Of a stretch of DNA of 64,000 nt, positions 25,059 to 33,817 are shown one piece after another; the stretch's first letter is position 1, and each line of letters opens with the position of its first letter. The position numbers and the translations under genes are program-made. This stretch comes from Brevundimonas sp. Lineage in GTDB: Bacteria; Pseudomonadota; Alphaproteobacteria; Caulobacterales; Caulobacteraceae. The stretch lies in NCBI RefSeq assembly GCF_029945885.1, contig NZ_JAQSDK010000006.1, positions 223,016 through 287,015 on the forward strand. Reading direction: 5' to 3'. A model generated the notes under the pieces. It was not told where the DNA came from, did no database searches, and saw nothing but the letters and a program-made list of their open reading frames with translations.

Positions 25059-26011
25059 CAGGCGTTGAAGTCCAGGCCGAACTGGGCGTACAGCGCCTTG
25101 CTGTCCTGCCATTTCGGATCGACCTTGACCGTCACGAACAGGTGGACGGGCCGATCCAGCAGCAGGGTCAGTTCCTCGCGCGATTTCTGGCCGATCCATT
25201 TCAGGGTCTGGCCGCCCTTGCCGATGATGATCGGGCGCTGGCTCTCGCGTTCGACATAGACGATCTGCTCGATCCGCACCGAGCCGTCCGGCTTCTCGTC
25301 GAAGGCCGTGGTCTCGACGGCCGCTGAATAGGGCAGTTCCTCGTGGACCCGCAGATACAGTTTCTCACGCGTGATCTCTGCGGCCAGCACCCGGATCGGC
25401 ACATCGGCGCTCTGGTCCTCGGGATACAGCCAGTGGCCCTTGGGCATGCCCCGGGCCAGCCGCTGCTTCAGGTCGTCGACCCCGTCGCCGCTCAGGGCCG
25501 AGATCATATAGACCTCGGAATAGACGCCGGTTTCGAATAGGGCGTGCGACAGGGCCAGCAGGGTGTCGCGGCGCATGCCGTCGATCTTGTTCAGCGCCAG
25601 GATGACCTGCTGGCCGGTCGCCTTAAGGTTGGCGATAATGGTTTCGGTGTCCTCGGCCGAGCGGCGGTCGGCAGGCGTGCCGTCCTTGCCTTCCGAGGCG
25701 ATATGCGAGGCCGCGTCGATCAGGTGGACGACGACGTCGGCATCCTGGGCTCCGCCCCAGGCCGAGGCGACCATGGCCCGGTCCAGCCGGCGGCGGGGTG
25801 TAAAGATCCCCGGGGTGTCGACCAGAACGATCTGGGCGTCGCCCTCGATGGCGATGCCGCGCACGGGAAAGCGCGTGGTCTGGACCTTCTGCGTCACGAT
25901 CGAGACCTTCGACCCCGTCAGCCGGTTGACCAGCGTTGATTTGCCCGCGTTCGGCGCGCCGATGATGGCGGCGAAGCCGGCGTGCTGGTTGGGGTTTTCG
26001 GTATCGGTCAA
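25058..26011 (-). CDS. era: GTPase Era
   Basis: A 317-residue GTPase that binds 16S rRNA and aids 30S maturation. GTP-site motifs are GAPNAGKST (G1), LVDTPGIF (G3) and ALNKIDGM (G4); the C-terminal KH domain has PIIIGKGGQTLKWIG. The start is TTG at 26011 within TTGA, overlapping the rnc stop; it gives the usual N-terminus and there is no ATG that keeps the G1 motif. The order rnc-era is widely conserved. Confidence 0.95.
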   Translation of the reverse strand: MTDTENPNQHAGFAAIIGAPNAGKSTLVNRLTGSKVSIVTQKVQTTRFPVRGIAIEGDAQIVLVDTPGIFTPRRRLDRAMVASAWGGAQDADVVVHLIDAASHIASEGKDGTPADRRSAEDTETIIANLKATGQQVILALNKIDGMRRDTLLALSHALFETGVYSEVYMISALSGDGVDDLKQRLARGMPKGHWLYPEDQSADVPIRVLAAEITREKLYLRVHEELPYSAAVETTAFDEKPDGSVRIEQIVYVERESQRPIIIGKGGQTLKWIGQKSREELTLLLDRPVHLFVTVKVDPKWQDSKALYAQFGLDFNA

Positions 26012-26724
26012 ATCAAGCCTTCACGTTTCAAAAGGGCCGTTGCGGCCGCCTTCTCCGCCTCCTGACGTGATCGTCCGGTCGCGGTCAAGGCTTCGACCTC
26101 TTCTACCACGGCTTCGACGGTAAAGGTCGGTGCATGATCGGAGCCGCTGCGGTCCACCACGCGATAGACCGGCAGGGCCCGCCCCAGCTTCAGCGCCCAT
26201 TCCTGCAACACCGATTTGGGATTGGTTACGGCCCGCGTCGGCGTGGCCTGGAATTCCGCTGCCCAGGTCGCGTCGAAGACCTGGCGGGCGGCATCCAGAC
26301 CGCCGTCGAAATAGACGGCCGCCAGGATGGCCTCCATGGCGTCGCCCAGCACGCTCTCGCGCCGGCGGCCGCCCTGTTTGGATTCCCCGGCCGACAGCCG
26401 CATGGCCGGTCCGACGCCAAGGGACTCGGCCACCCGGGCGCAGGCGACCTTGTCCACGAGGCTGTGCAGGCGTGAGGACATGTCGCCCTCATCGGCCTCG
26501 GGAAAATCGCGCATCAGCTTCTCGGCCACCAGCAGGCCCAGCACCCGGTCGCCCAGGAATTCGAAACGCTGGTTGTCGCGGATCGGGCGACCGGCGGCGT
26601 CGCGCACCGCCCCCTCCCCCACGCTGGCGTGGGTCAGGGCGCGTTCCAGCAGGGCCGGATCGCGGAAAGCGTGGCCGAGACGGCGCGTAAGTTCAGCGAC
26701 CGCCTCGGCCCGCAGGTTGGCCAT
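26008..26724 (-). CDS. rnc: Ribonuclease III
   Basis: A 238-residue double-stranded-RNA endonuclease for rRNA processing. The catalytic signature is NQRFEFLGDRVLGLLVAEKL, with the second acidic site in LGDAMEAILAAVYFDGG, and the dsRNA-binding domain fills the C-terminal third (PKSVLQEWALK; GRSRQEAEKAAATALL). ATG 26724 shares one base with the lepB stop and its own stop overlaps era. An upstream in-frame start would overlap lepB by 60 bases and is rejected. Confidence 0.95.
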   Translation of the reverse strand: MANLRAEAVAELTRRLGHAFRDPALLERALTHASVGEGAVRDAAGRPIRDNQRFEFLGDRVLGLLVAEKLMRDFPEADEGDMSSRLHSLVDKVACARVAESLGVGPAMRLSAGESKQGGRRRESVLGDAMEAILAAVYFDGGLDAARQVFDATWAAEFQATPTRAVTNPKSVLQEWALKLGRALPVYRVVDRSGSDHAPTFTVEAVVEEVEALTATGRSRQEAEKAAATALLKREGLI

Positions 26725-28076
26725 CAGTCCAGAACGGTGAAGAACCGGCTCGGACGCAGTTTGGTGAACCAGCTGACGGGATCCCACAGCGAGGCCCCCG
26801 GCGACCAGGAGAACAGGATGATCTGGGCCTTGCCGATCAGGTTCTCGGCCGGCACCAGACCGACGCCGCCCCGCTCGGGGTGTTCACGGCTGTCGACCGA
26901 ATTGTCGCGGTTGTCGCCCATCATGAAATAGTGGCCGGCCGGCACGGTGAAGACCTCGGTATTGTCCAGCGGGAAACCGGGGCCGAAATCGTTGATGGTG
27001 AAGTCCTTGCCGCCGGGCAGGGTCTCGGACAGGCGGCTCACCGGGCGCGGGCCATAGGCATCGGCCTCTTCGGTCTGGCCCAGCACCACGTCCGGCACGA
27101 TCGTGCCGTTCAGGTACAGCCGGTTGTTGATCATCTGGATCCGGTCGCCCGGCAGGCCGATCAGGCGCTTGATATAGTCGGTCTTGTTGTCGGTCGGCAG
27201 TTTGAACACGACGATGTCGCCCCGCTGCGGTGCCTGTTCCAGGATCCGGCCGTTGAACAGGCCCGGGCTGCCCGGAATGGAGTGTTTGGAATAGCCGTAG
27301 CTCCATTTGGTCACGACGATGTAGTCGCCCTCATAGAGGTTGGGCTCCATCGAGGCCGACGGAATGGTGAAGGGCTGGAACAGGAAGACCCGCAGCACCA
27401 GGGCGATCAGCAGGGCGAAGACGATCGTCTTCACGATCTCGACGAATTCGTTATCGCCGCCGGACGTCTTCTTCGCCTTCTTTTTGGAGGTGGCAACGGG
27501 GGCAGGCTCGGCGTCCTCGAACGGGGCGTCGCCGTGGTCGCTCCACACTGGCGGCTTTGCCGAAACGGCAGAGGCCACGGCGGCCGCCGCTACAGGCGCT
27601 GCCGCAACCACGTCATGGCCGGCGGTGTGTTCGTGATGGTCAGTGGTTTCGTGATGGGCCGACTCGGCCGGAGCCTCGTGTCCATGGTCCGCGGCGTGAT
27701 CCCCATGGTCCGCATGGGCGTCATGGTCCGGGTGCGCGGCCTCGGCCGGCGCATGATCCTCATGATGGGCGTGTCCGCCATGATCGTCGTGCGCGGCATG
27801 ATCGTCGTGCGCCGGGTGGACGTCATGATCGGTGTGCGCGGCCTCGACCGGCGTGTGCTCCTCATGGACCGGGTGTGCGGCATGGTCGTCGGGCGCGGCA
27901 TGACCGTGGTCCGTCGCCTCGGCCGGCGCATGATCATGGTCATCGGCAGGGGCATGGGCGGCATCGTGATGGCCTGCGTCATGCGTGTCATGCGTGTCGT
28001 GCGTGTCGTGCGTGTCGTGCGTGTCGTGCGCTCCGTGCGTGCCGTGCGCGTCGTCCGTCTTGTGTTCGTCGCTCAT
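26724..28076 (-). CDS. lepB: Signal peptidase I with a long histidine-rich cytoplasmic extension
   Basis: A 450-residue leader peptidase. The C-terminal 240 residues are ordinary: one transmembrane helix (about 211-233), IPSASMEPNL with the catalytic Ser242, DYIKRLIGLPGD with Lys303, and GHYFMMGDNRDNSVDSR. The first 200 residues are not ordinary. Residues 1-154 contain 44 histidines mixed with Asp, Ala and Glu, including an (HDT)n tract at residues 17-33, followed by an Ala/Val-rich linker and a basic KKKAKK just before the membrane. By the positive-inside rule this extension faces the cytoplasm. Normal alphaproteobacterial LepB is about 250 residues long. The frame is unbroken from ATG 28076, and the gene sits in the conserved order pdxJ-acpS-lepB-rnc-era. 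Confidence 0.95.
   Translation of the reverse strand: MSDEHKTDDAHGTHGAHDTHDTHDTHDTHDTHDAGHHDAAHAPADDHDHAPAEATDHGHAAPDDHAAHPVHEEHTPVEAAHTDHDVHPAHDDHAAHDDHGGHAHHEDHAPAEAAHPDHDAHADHGDHAADHGHEAPAESAHHETTDHHEHTAGHDVVAAAPVAAAAVASAVSAKPPVWSDHGDAPFEDAEPAPVATSKKKAKKTSGGDNEFVEIVKTIVFALLIALVLRVFLFQPFTIPSASMEPNLYEGDYIVVTKWSYGYSKHSIPGSPGLFNGRILEQAPQRGDIVVFKLPTDNKTDYIKRLIGLPGDRIQMINNRLYLNGTIVPDVVLGQTEEADAYGPRPVSRLSETLPGGKDFTINDFGPGFPLDNTEVFTVPAGHYFMMGDNRDNSVDSREHPERGGVGLVPAENLIGKAQIILFSWSPGASLWDPVSWFTKLRPSRFFTVLD
27978..28046. repeat. 9-bp tandem repeats coding for the His-Asp-Thr tract of LepB
   Basis: Direct repeats of a 9-mer (plus strand GCGTGTCGT and close variants such as GCGTGTCAT and GCGCTCCGT) code for HxxHxxHxx at LepB residues 11-33. 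Four copies in the middle are identical. Because the period is a multiple of three, gain or loss of copies would keep the reading frame. Confidence 0.9.
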
Positions 28077-28136
28077 GTGACCCCTGTCCCCCAGCCGCTG
28101 TTCACGGTCTTTGACCGCGAAACGGGTATAACGTGA

Positions 28137-28538
28137 TTAAGCCAGCGGCAAGGCTTCGATCACCACGAAGGCGAGTGCGTAAGGATGCTCGTCGCTCAGC
28201 GTTAGGTGTATCCGCATTTCATGACCGATCGGCGTCAACTGTTTCAGGTGGTTGGCGGCGTTGCCGGTCAGGGCAAGGGTGGGCTGGCCACTGGGGCGGT
28301 TCACCACCCCCATGTCCCGCCAGTAGACATCCGACCGCATGCCGGTCCCGAGGGCCTTGGCGCAGGCTTCCTTGGCGGCGAACCGTTTGGCATAGCTCCA
28401 GGCCGCATCAGGCTTGCGATCCGAACGGGTCCGTTCCAGCTCGGTAAAACAGCGCTGTTTGAACCGGTCACCGAACCGGTCCAGCGATGTCTGGATCCGG
28501 CGGATGTCGCACAGGTCCGCGCCGACCCCGACGATCAC
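28137..28538 (-). CDS. acpS: Holo-acyl-carrier-protein synthase
   Basis: A 133-residue enzyme that moves 4'-phosphopantetheine from CoA to acyl carrier protein. The family motifs are [15 protein letters not shown] near the N-terminus and [16 protein letters not shown] with the magnesium-binding Glu. The start is GTG at 28538, overlapping the pdxJ stop as GTGA. A 60-bp gap follows before lepB. Confidence 0.95.
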   Translation of the reverse strand: MIVGVGADLCDIRRIQTSLDRFGDRFKQRCFTELERTRSDRKPDAAWSYAKRFAAKEACAKALGTGMRSDVYWRDMGVVNRPSGQPTLALTGNAANHLKQLTPIGHEMRIHLTLSDEHPYALAFVVIEALPLA

Positions 28539-29275
28539 CCGGAAACTCCATCCATCACGGCCCGCATCCTGGCCACAGCGGCGTCCAGGCCGATGAAAAC
28601 CGCCTCACCGATCAGGAAATGGCCGATGTTGAGCTCGCGGATTTCCGGGATGGCCAGCACCTCGGCCGCGGTTTCATAGTCCAGGCCGTGTCCGGCATGG
28701 ACTTCCAGCCCCAGGCCATGGGCCAGCCGGGCCGCCTCGGCCAGGCGTTTCAGCTCGATGTCATGTTCGGCACCGACCGCATGGCAGAAACGCCCGGTGT
28801 GCAGTTCAACCACCTGGGCCCCGACCGCGGCCGAGGCCTCGACCTGTTCCGCGACCGGATCGATGAACAGCGATACCCGGATTCCCGCCGCCGACAGGGC
28901 CCGGGCGGCCCGGGTCATGTCCCCGGCCTGGGCAGCGACGTTCAGCCCGCCCTCGGTCGTCACCTCCTCGCGACGCTCGGGGACGAGACAGGCAGCGTGG
29001 GGCCTGTGCCGCAGGGCGATGGCCAGCATCTCCTCCGTCAGGGCCATTTCCAGATTGAGTGGCCGGCCGGCCTCGGCACAGAGTTGGCTCAGGGCCGCGA
29101 TGTCGCTGTCGGTGATATGGCGACGATCCTCGCGCAGGTGGGCGGTGATGCCGTCCCCGCCGGCCGCCAGGGCCATGCGCGCCGCCCGCACCGGATCAGG
29201 GTGGCTGCCGCCCCGGGCGTTCCGGACGGTGGCCACATGGTCGATATTGACGCCCAGCCGGACCCGCTCGGTCAT
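28535..29275 (-). CDS. pdxJ: Pyridoxine 5'-phosphate synthase
   Basis: A 246-residue TIM-barrel enzyme that condenses 1-deoxyxylulose 5-phosphate and 3-amino-2-oxopropyl phosphate in vitamin B6 synthesis. Typical marks are [17 protein letters not shown] at the N-terminus, [21 protein letters not shown] and [15 protein letters not shown]. It lies 4 bp downstream of pyrE and overlaps acpS, as in many alphaproteobacteria. Confidence 0.96.
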   Translation of the reverse strand: MTERVRLGVNIDHVATVRNARGGSHPDPVRAARMALAAGGDGITAHLREDRRHITDSDIAALSQLCAEAGRPLNLEMALTEEMLAIALRHRPHAACLVPERREEVTTEGGLNVAAQAGDMTRAARALSAAGIRVSLFIDPVAEQVEASAAVGAQVVELHTGRFCHAVGAEHDIELKRLAEAARLAHGLGLEVHAGHGLDYETAAEVLAIPEIRELNIGHFLIGEAVFIGLDAAVARMRAVMDGVSG

Positions 29276-29279
29276 CGTA

Positions 29280-29882
29280 TCAGGCCTGTTTGCCCAGACG
29301 GCGGCTGCCGGGATCCTCGACCGGTAGCGCTGCCAGCTCCGGCGGCAAGGCGTTCGCCGCGTACGCGGGAACGTCCAGGGTCGCCAGCGCGATCAGCGGC
29401 ACCCCGACATCGGCCCGCCCGCCCGAGCGGTCAACGATACAGGCTGCGGCCACGACCTCGCCCCCGGCGGCCTGGATCGCCGCAATACATTCGCGGGAAC
29501 TCAGCCCCGTCGTCACGATGTCCTCGACCATCACCACCTTCTGGCCCGGCTCGATCTGAAAGCCCCGGCGCAGTTTGAAGGTGCCGCCCTCGCGCTCGAC
29601 GTACATCGAGGGCACGCCGAGATGCCGGGCCGTCTCATAGCCCGGAATAATCCCCCCGACCGCGGGCGAGATGGCCACATCGACCGGGCCGATGGCGGCG
29701 GTGATCTTGTGCGCCAGCGCCCTGCAAAGCCGCTCGCAACGGGCCCCGTCCATGAAGACCAGGTTCTTTTGCAGGAAGACCGGGCTGTGCAGGCCCGAGG
29801 ACAGCACGAAATGGCCCTCACGCAGGGCACCCACGGCGCGGAACTCGTTCAATACGTCTTCTGAGGTCATGGGAGCCGTCAT
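29280..29882 (-). CDS. pyrE: Orotate phosphoribosyltransferase
   Basis: A 200-residue pyrimidine enzyme that joins orotate to PRPP. The PRPP loop is [14 protein letters not shown], with the N-terminal [19 protein letters not shown] and the [16 protein letters not shown] stretch. ATG 29882 was chosen and ATG 29870 is an alternative four codons downstream. A frame reaching 98 codons further upstream runs through the end of rsh and is arginine/glycine rich, so it is not coding. It is separated from rsh by 26 bp. Confidence 0.94.
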   Translation of the reverse strand: MTAPMTSEDVLNEFRAVGALREGHFVLSSGLHSPVFLQKNLVFMDGARCERLCRALAHKITAAIGPVDVAISPAVGGIIPGYETARHLGVPSMYVEREGGTFKLRRGFQIEPGQKVVMVEDIVTTGLSSRECIAAIQAAGGEVVAAACIVDRSGGRADVGVPLIALATLDVPAYAANALPPELAALPVEDPGSRRLGKQA

Positions 29883-29908
29883 AGCGCGACTGGTCCGCGC
29901 CGCAAGGC

Positions 29909-32197
29909 CTATCCCCGCGCGCGTTCGACCGTGTCGACCGAGGGATTCGCTCTCAGGGCAGCCATGATGGTGGTCGCGTGCTTGGCGTCCTCGACCTCGA
30001 GATCGATGACGACGTCGAAGAAGTCCTGCTGCCGGTGGCTCATTACCAGGTTCAGGATATTGCCCCCGGCCTCCCCGATCAGGGTCGCGACCTCGCCCAG
30101 CACACCCGGCGCGTTCTTGATCGTGGCGTGCAGCCGGGCCGCGGCCACGGCCCCCTGTTCGGCATGGGCCGTCCACTGCAGGTCCTGCCAGACCGAATCA
30201 TCGTCGGCGAAATCCGCCAGCCTCTGGCAGTCGATGGTGTGGACGGTCAGACCGACGTCCTCTCCCAGGATGCCGACGATCCGGTCACCCGGCACCGGGG
30301 AACAGCACTGGCCGAAATGGACGCTGACGCCGGGCGTCAGTCCGCCGCCACGCACGAACAGGCGGGCCTGTTCGTCGACGATGCGGCGCCGGTCCGGTCC
30401 GGCCTTCATCCGCCCCTTCAGGGCGGGGAACAGGGTCTCGGCCACCTTGCCGGCCGACAGCTGGCCGCGGCCGATGGCCTCGAACAGGTCCTCGTCGTTG
30501 GCGATGGCCAGGGTCTCGAGCACCGGAGTCAGTGTCACCTCGGCCAGAAGCTTTTCGCCCCGGGCCAGGGTCTGTTCCAGGGTCGCCTTGCCCAGCTTCT
30601 GGAACTCCTCGCGCTCGCTCGTGCGGATATGCCGCCGGATGGCAGACCGGGCCCGGCCGGTAACGGTCAGCGAGCGCCAGTCGGCGGGGATCTCGCGTTT
30701 GGCTCCGCGGATGATCTCCACCACATCGCCGTTCTGAAGCTGGGTCCGCATCGGCTTCAGCTCGCCATTGACCTTGACCCCTACGGCGGTGTCGCCGACC
30801 TCGGTATGGACGGCATAGGCGAAGTCCAGGGCCATGCCGCCGCGCGGCAGGGTGATCAGCGCCCCCTTGGGCGTGAACACGAAGACCTGGTCCAGATACA
30901 TTTCCAGCTTGGCGTGCTCGACCCAGTCCTCGCCGCCCTCGCCGTGCTCGATGACCTGGACGAGGTGGCGCAGGTTCTGCAGCGGGTCACGACCGCCGTC
31001 GCGTTCCATCGCCTCCTGGTCGAAGCCGTAGCTCTTGTTCTTGTAGGCCCAGTGGGCCGCGACCCCGTCCTCGGCGACCCGGTCCATGGCCTCGGTGCGG
31101 ATCTGCATCTCGATCCGCAGGCCCGACGGTCCGACGACGGTCGTGTGCAGCGAACGGTAGTTGTTCGACTTGGGCGTCGAGATGAAATCCTTGAATCGCT
31201 CCGGCACCACGGGCCAGGCCCGGTGGATGACCCCAAGCGCCCGGTAGCAATCGTCCTCGCTCATCACGATGACGCGAAATCCGTAGATGTCGGACAGGGA
31301 CGAGAAGCCGACCGATTTGCGCTGCAGCTTGCGCCAGATCGAATAGGGCGTCTTCTGGCGGCCGAAAACATGAGCCTTGACCCCGGCCTCGGCCAGCACC
31401 GTTTCCACATCGCGCGACACGCCGTCGATGGCCCGGCCATGCTCCAGCTTCAAAGCCTCGAGCCGTCGCTCGATCGCCGTCCGCGCCGTGGGGTTCAGAT
31501 GTTCGAACGCCAGTTCTTCCAGTTCCGAGGCGATCGAATGGATACCGATTGACCGACCCAGCGGCGCATAGACCTCGAGGGTCTCGCGGCTGATCCGTTC
31601 GCGCTTCTCGGGCTTGACGTATTTCAGCGTCCGCATGTTGTGCAGACGGTCGGCCAGCTTCACCAAAAGGACGCGCACGTCCTTGGAAATCGCCAGGATG
31701 AATTTGCGCAGATTCTCGGCCTGGCGGGTGTGTTCGGCCTGCAGCTCCAGCCGGCTGAGCTTGGTCACCCCCTCGACCAGGCCGGCGACCTCCTCGCCGA
31801 ACATGGCGGCGATATCGTCGCGGGTGGCCGAGGTGTCCTCGACCACGTCATGCAGCAGGGCCGTGACGATACTGGCCGTATCCAGCTTGTAGTCGGTCAG
31901 GATACCGGCCACCTGGATCGGATGGGCGAAATACGGATCGCCCGAGGCCCGCAGCTGCGAACCGTGCATCTTCATCGCATAGACATAGGCCCGGTTGAGC
32001 AAGGCCTCGTCGGCGGTCGGATCATAGGCCTTTACGGCCTCGATCAGTTCGAATTGACGCAGGATCGGAGCCCGCCGCGGCGCGCCCTCGTCATCACCGG
32101 ATGCGGGTTCATTCTGGTTGGCAGTCTTGGGAGACGTCGCGGCCTTGGACGGCCGCGCCGGCAGGATGGTGATACCGTTAGCGGGTTCCGCTGTCAG
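29909..32197 (-). CDS. Bifunctional (p)ppGpp synthetase/hydrolase, Rsh/SpoT
   Basis: This enzyme makes and destroys the stringent-response alarmone. The 762-residue protein shows the HD hydrolase domain ([26 protein letters not shown]), the synthetase domain ([17 protein letters not shown]), a TGS domain ([21 protein letters not shown]) and a C-terminal ACT domain. Conserved N-terminal sequence [22 protein letters not shown] lies upstream of the first ATG/GTG/TTG codon in frame (TTG 32002). The frame is open back to rpoZ. The most likely start is CTG at 32197, which overlaps the rpoZ stop as CTGA and has AGGAGG seven bases upstream. Production is therefore probably coupled to translation of rpoZ. 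Confidence 0.92.
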   Translation of the reverse strand: MTAEPANGITILPARPSKAATSPKTANQNEPASGDDEGAPRRAPILRQFELIEAVKAYDPTADEALLNRAYVYAMKMHGSQLRASGDPYFAHPIQVAGILTDYKLDTASIVTALLHDVVEDTSATRDDIAAMFGEEVAGLVEGVTKLSRLELQAEHTRQAENLRKFILAISKDVRVLLVKLADRLHNMRTLKYVKPEKRERISRETLEVYAPLGRSIGIHSIASELEELAFEHLNPTARTAIERRLEALKLEHGRAIDGVSRDVETVLAEAGVKAHVFGRQKTPYSIWRKLQRKSVGFSSLSDIYGFRVIVMSEDDCYRALGVIHRAWPVVPERFKDFISTPKSNNYRSLHTTVVGPSGLRIEMQIRTEAMDRVAEDGVAAHWAYKNKSYGFDQEAMERDGGRDPLQNLRHLVQVIEHGEGGEDWVEHAKLEMYLDQVFVFTPKGALITLPRGGMALDFAYAVHTEVGDTAVGVKVNGELKPMRTQLQNGDVVEIIRGAKREIPADWRSLTVTGRARSAIRRHIRTSEREEFQKLGKATLEQTLARGEKLLAEVTLTPVLETLAIANDEDLFEAIGRGQLSAGKVAETLFPALKGRMKAGPDRRRIVDEQARLFVRGGGLTPGVSVHFGQCCSPVPGDRIVGILGEDVGLTVHTIDCQRLADFADDDSVWQDLQWTAHAEQGAVAAARLHATIKNAPGVLGEVATLIGEAGGNILNLVMSHRQQDFFDVVIDLEVEDAKHATTIMAALRANPSVDTVERARG

Positions 32198-32553
32198 TAT
32201 CGCTCCTCCTGGCCGCCGTCGCGGTCGCTTTGCAGCGCGCGGATCAGCTCGGCCTCGGCCATGTTCATGTGCTGCGGCTCGGCCAGCAGCGCCACGACCT
32301 CGGCTTCATCCTCGGCCTCGGTGCGCTCGTCGACCCGTTGCAGGGCGACGATGATGGTCTCGCGCAGTTCTTCCGGCTTGACCATGTCGTCGGCCAGTTC
32401 GCGCAGGGCCACGACCGGGTTCTTGTCATTGTCCCGATCGAGCGTCAGCGGCGCGCCATTGGCGATCGCGCGGGCGCGATTACCGGCCAGCAGAACCAGT
32501 CCGAACCGGTTCGGTACCTTCTCGATGCAGTCTTCGACAGTGACGCGGGCCAT
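32194..32553 (-). CDS. rpoZ: RNA polymerase omega subunit
   Basis: A 119-residue subunit: [28 protein letters not shown] is the classic omega start, and [16 protein letters not shown] follows. The start ATG 32553 has AGAGGA upstream. The acidic C-terminal half is longer than in E. coli omega (91 residues), as is common in alphaproteobacteria. The stop overlaps the proposed CTG start of rsh, linking polymerase assembly and alarmone synthesis in one message. Confidence 0.95.
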   Translation of the reverse strand: MARVTVEDCIEKVPNRFGLVLLAGNRARAIANGAPLTLDRDNDKNPVVALRELADDMVKPEELRETIIVALQRVDERTEAEDEAEVVALLAEPQHMNMAEAELIRALQSDRDGGQEERY

Positions 32554-32584
32554 GAAAATCCTCTGGCGACGGGGAGAACCGCAC

Positions 32585-32613
32585 AAAATAGAGCGTTACG
32601 CGTGATTGTGCAA
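32585..32613 (-). promoter_or_regulatory. Promoter of the rpoZ-rsh operon
   Basis: Minus-strand TTGCAC (32613-32608) and TATTTT (32590-32585) are separated by 17 bp, about 32 bases upstream of the rpoZ start codon. No other gene lies between this promoter and rpoZ. Confidence 0.6.
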
Positions 32614-32655
32614 CGCCGCATAGGCGGGAATGAGGCATTGGACGCAGGCTGCCGC

Positions 32656-33237
32656 CTAGTTTGTCGCCAGGTCTTCACCTGGAACCGGCCGGGCGTCCCG
32701 TCCCACGGGGGCCGTGGCCGCCAGATCCGACGCCTGACCAATGCCATCGGGATGTTGCCAGTCCGGTGCGATCTCCGCCAGTGGCCCCATGACGAACAGC
32801 CGGTCGGCGGCCCGCGGGTGCGGCAGGATCAGTCCGTTAAGATCGCCGCGAATCCGGCCATGGGCGATCAGGTCCAGGTCCAGCGTCCGCGGACCGTTGC
32901 GCGGTCCCCGGTGCCGGCCGAAGGCCTCCTCGATTCGACCGAGGGTGGCCATCAGGGCGTGCGGGTCCAGCGCCGTGCGGACGATCACCACGCCGTTGAG
33001 AAATGGCGGGTCGGTCGGGTCTGGCCAGGCCCGGGAATGCCACCATCCGGACCGGGCCACGATATCCAGCCCTTCGGCCCGGAACCGCGCCAGCGCCGCC
33101 TGCAGTCCGTCGCGACAGCTGGGCCAGACCCCCTTGTCATTACTGCCCAGCGCAACGATGACTGCGGCATCCAGATCCAGGTCACCGTCAATCGTGACCG
33201 GAACCTGACCATTGGTATTCGGGACGTCCGTATTCAT
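32656..33237 (-). CDS. folK: 2-amino-4-hydroxy-6-hydroxymethyldihydropteridine pyrophosphokinase
   Basis: A 193-residue folate-synthesis kinase that transfers pyrophosphate from ATP to the pterin. Marks are VIVALGSNDKG, the loop GPRNGPRTLDLDLI holding the magnesium-binding Asp pair, and LILPHPRAADRLFVMGPLAEIAPDW. The only canonical start before VIVALGSN is ATG 33237. Its start codon overlaps the start codon of the divergent NYN gene (CATG is shared), so each gene's 5' control must lie inside the other. Confidence 0.93.
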   Translation of the reverse strand: MNTDVPNTNGQVPVTIDGDLDLDAAVIVALGSNDKGVWPSCRDGLQAALARFRAEGLDIVARSGWWHSRAWPDPTDPPFLNGVVIVRTALDPHALMATLGRIEEAFGRHRGPRNGPRTLDLDLIAHGRIRGDLNGLILPHPRAADRLFVMGPLAEIAPDWQHPDGIGQASDLAATAPVGRDARPVPGEDLATN

Positions 33238-33817
33238 GACCCTGTATCCGACCGACCGGCTGGCCCTCTTCATCGACGGGTCCAACCTCTACGCCTCGGC
33301 CCGGGCGCTGAACGCCGATCTGGACTTCAAGGCGATGATCGAGTCGTTCCGCGACAGGGCTGTGCTAATGCGAGCCTATTACTACACGGCCGTGGTTGAG
33401 GGCGAAGAGTTCTCGCCGATCCGGCCGCTGATCGACTTCCTCGACTACAATGGCTTCCGCGTGGTGACCAAGCCGGTCAAACGCTTCACCGACGGTCAGG
33501 GCCAGACCCGGACCAAGGGCAATATGGACATCGAGATCGCGGTCGACATGCTGGAACTGGCCCCGCACATCGACCACGCCATCCTGTTTTCCGGTGACGG
33601 GGATTTCCGGCGGGTCGTCGAGGCGGTCCAGGCGCACGGGGTTCGTGTCACCGTCGTCTCGACGCTGAAGGTCCAACCGCCCCATATCGCCGATGAACTG
33701 CGCCGCCAGGCTGATAGTTTCATCGAACTCGCTGATCTGATCACCCAGTTCGAACGACCGCGGGCACCCGCGACCGCGCCGACGGTCCGGACCTTCCCGC
33801 CGGAGCCCGCAACATGA
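33236..33817 (+). CDS. NYN-domain (PIN-like) ribonuclease-type protein, LabA/DUF88 family
   Basis: A 193-residue protein with MTLYPTDRLALFIDGSNLY at the start, the first acidic site of the NYN fold, then KGNMDIEIAVDMLELA and HAILFSGDGDFRRVVEAV with further acidic residues. These are the marks of the LabA-type NYN family, related to PIN nucleases. It overlaps the uracil-DNA glycosylase gene by ATGA. No good ribosome site precedes ATG 33236, so a leaderless message is possible. A nuclease role is inferred from the fold. Confidence 0.9.
   Translation: MTLYPTDRLALFIDGSNLYASARALNADLDFKAMIESFRDRAVLMRAYYYTAVVEGEEFSPIRPLIDFLDYNGFRVVTKPVKRFTDGQGQTRTKGNMDIEIAVDMLELAPHIDHAILFSGDGDFRRVVEAVQAHGVRVTVVSTLKVQPPHIADELRRQADSFIELADLITQFERPRAPATAPTVRTFPPEPAT

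Noticed and set aside
29883..30176. Extended pyrE reading frame upstream of ATG 29882
   Set aside because: It overlaps the rsh coding region by more than 260 bases and its translation is Gly/Arg-rich noise.
32000..32002. TTG 32002 as the start of rsh
   Set aside because: Conserved Rsh sequence lies upstream in the same open frame, and there is no ribosome site before this TTG, so it was not used.
32118..32354. Plus-strand frame opposite the rpoZ/rsh junction
   Set aside because: It is an antisense frame with Arg/Pro/Ala composition and no ribosome site, while both minus-strand genes are clear.
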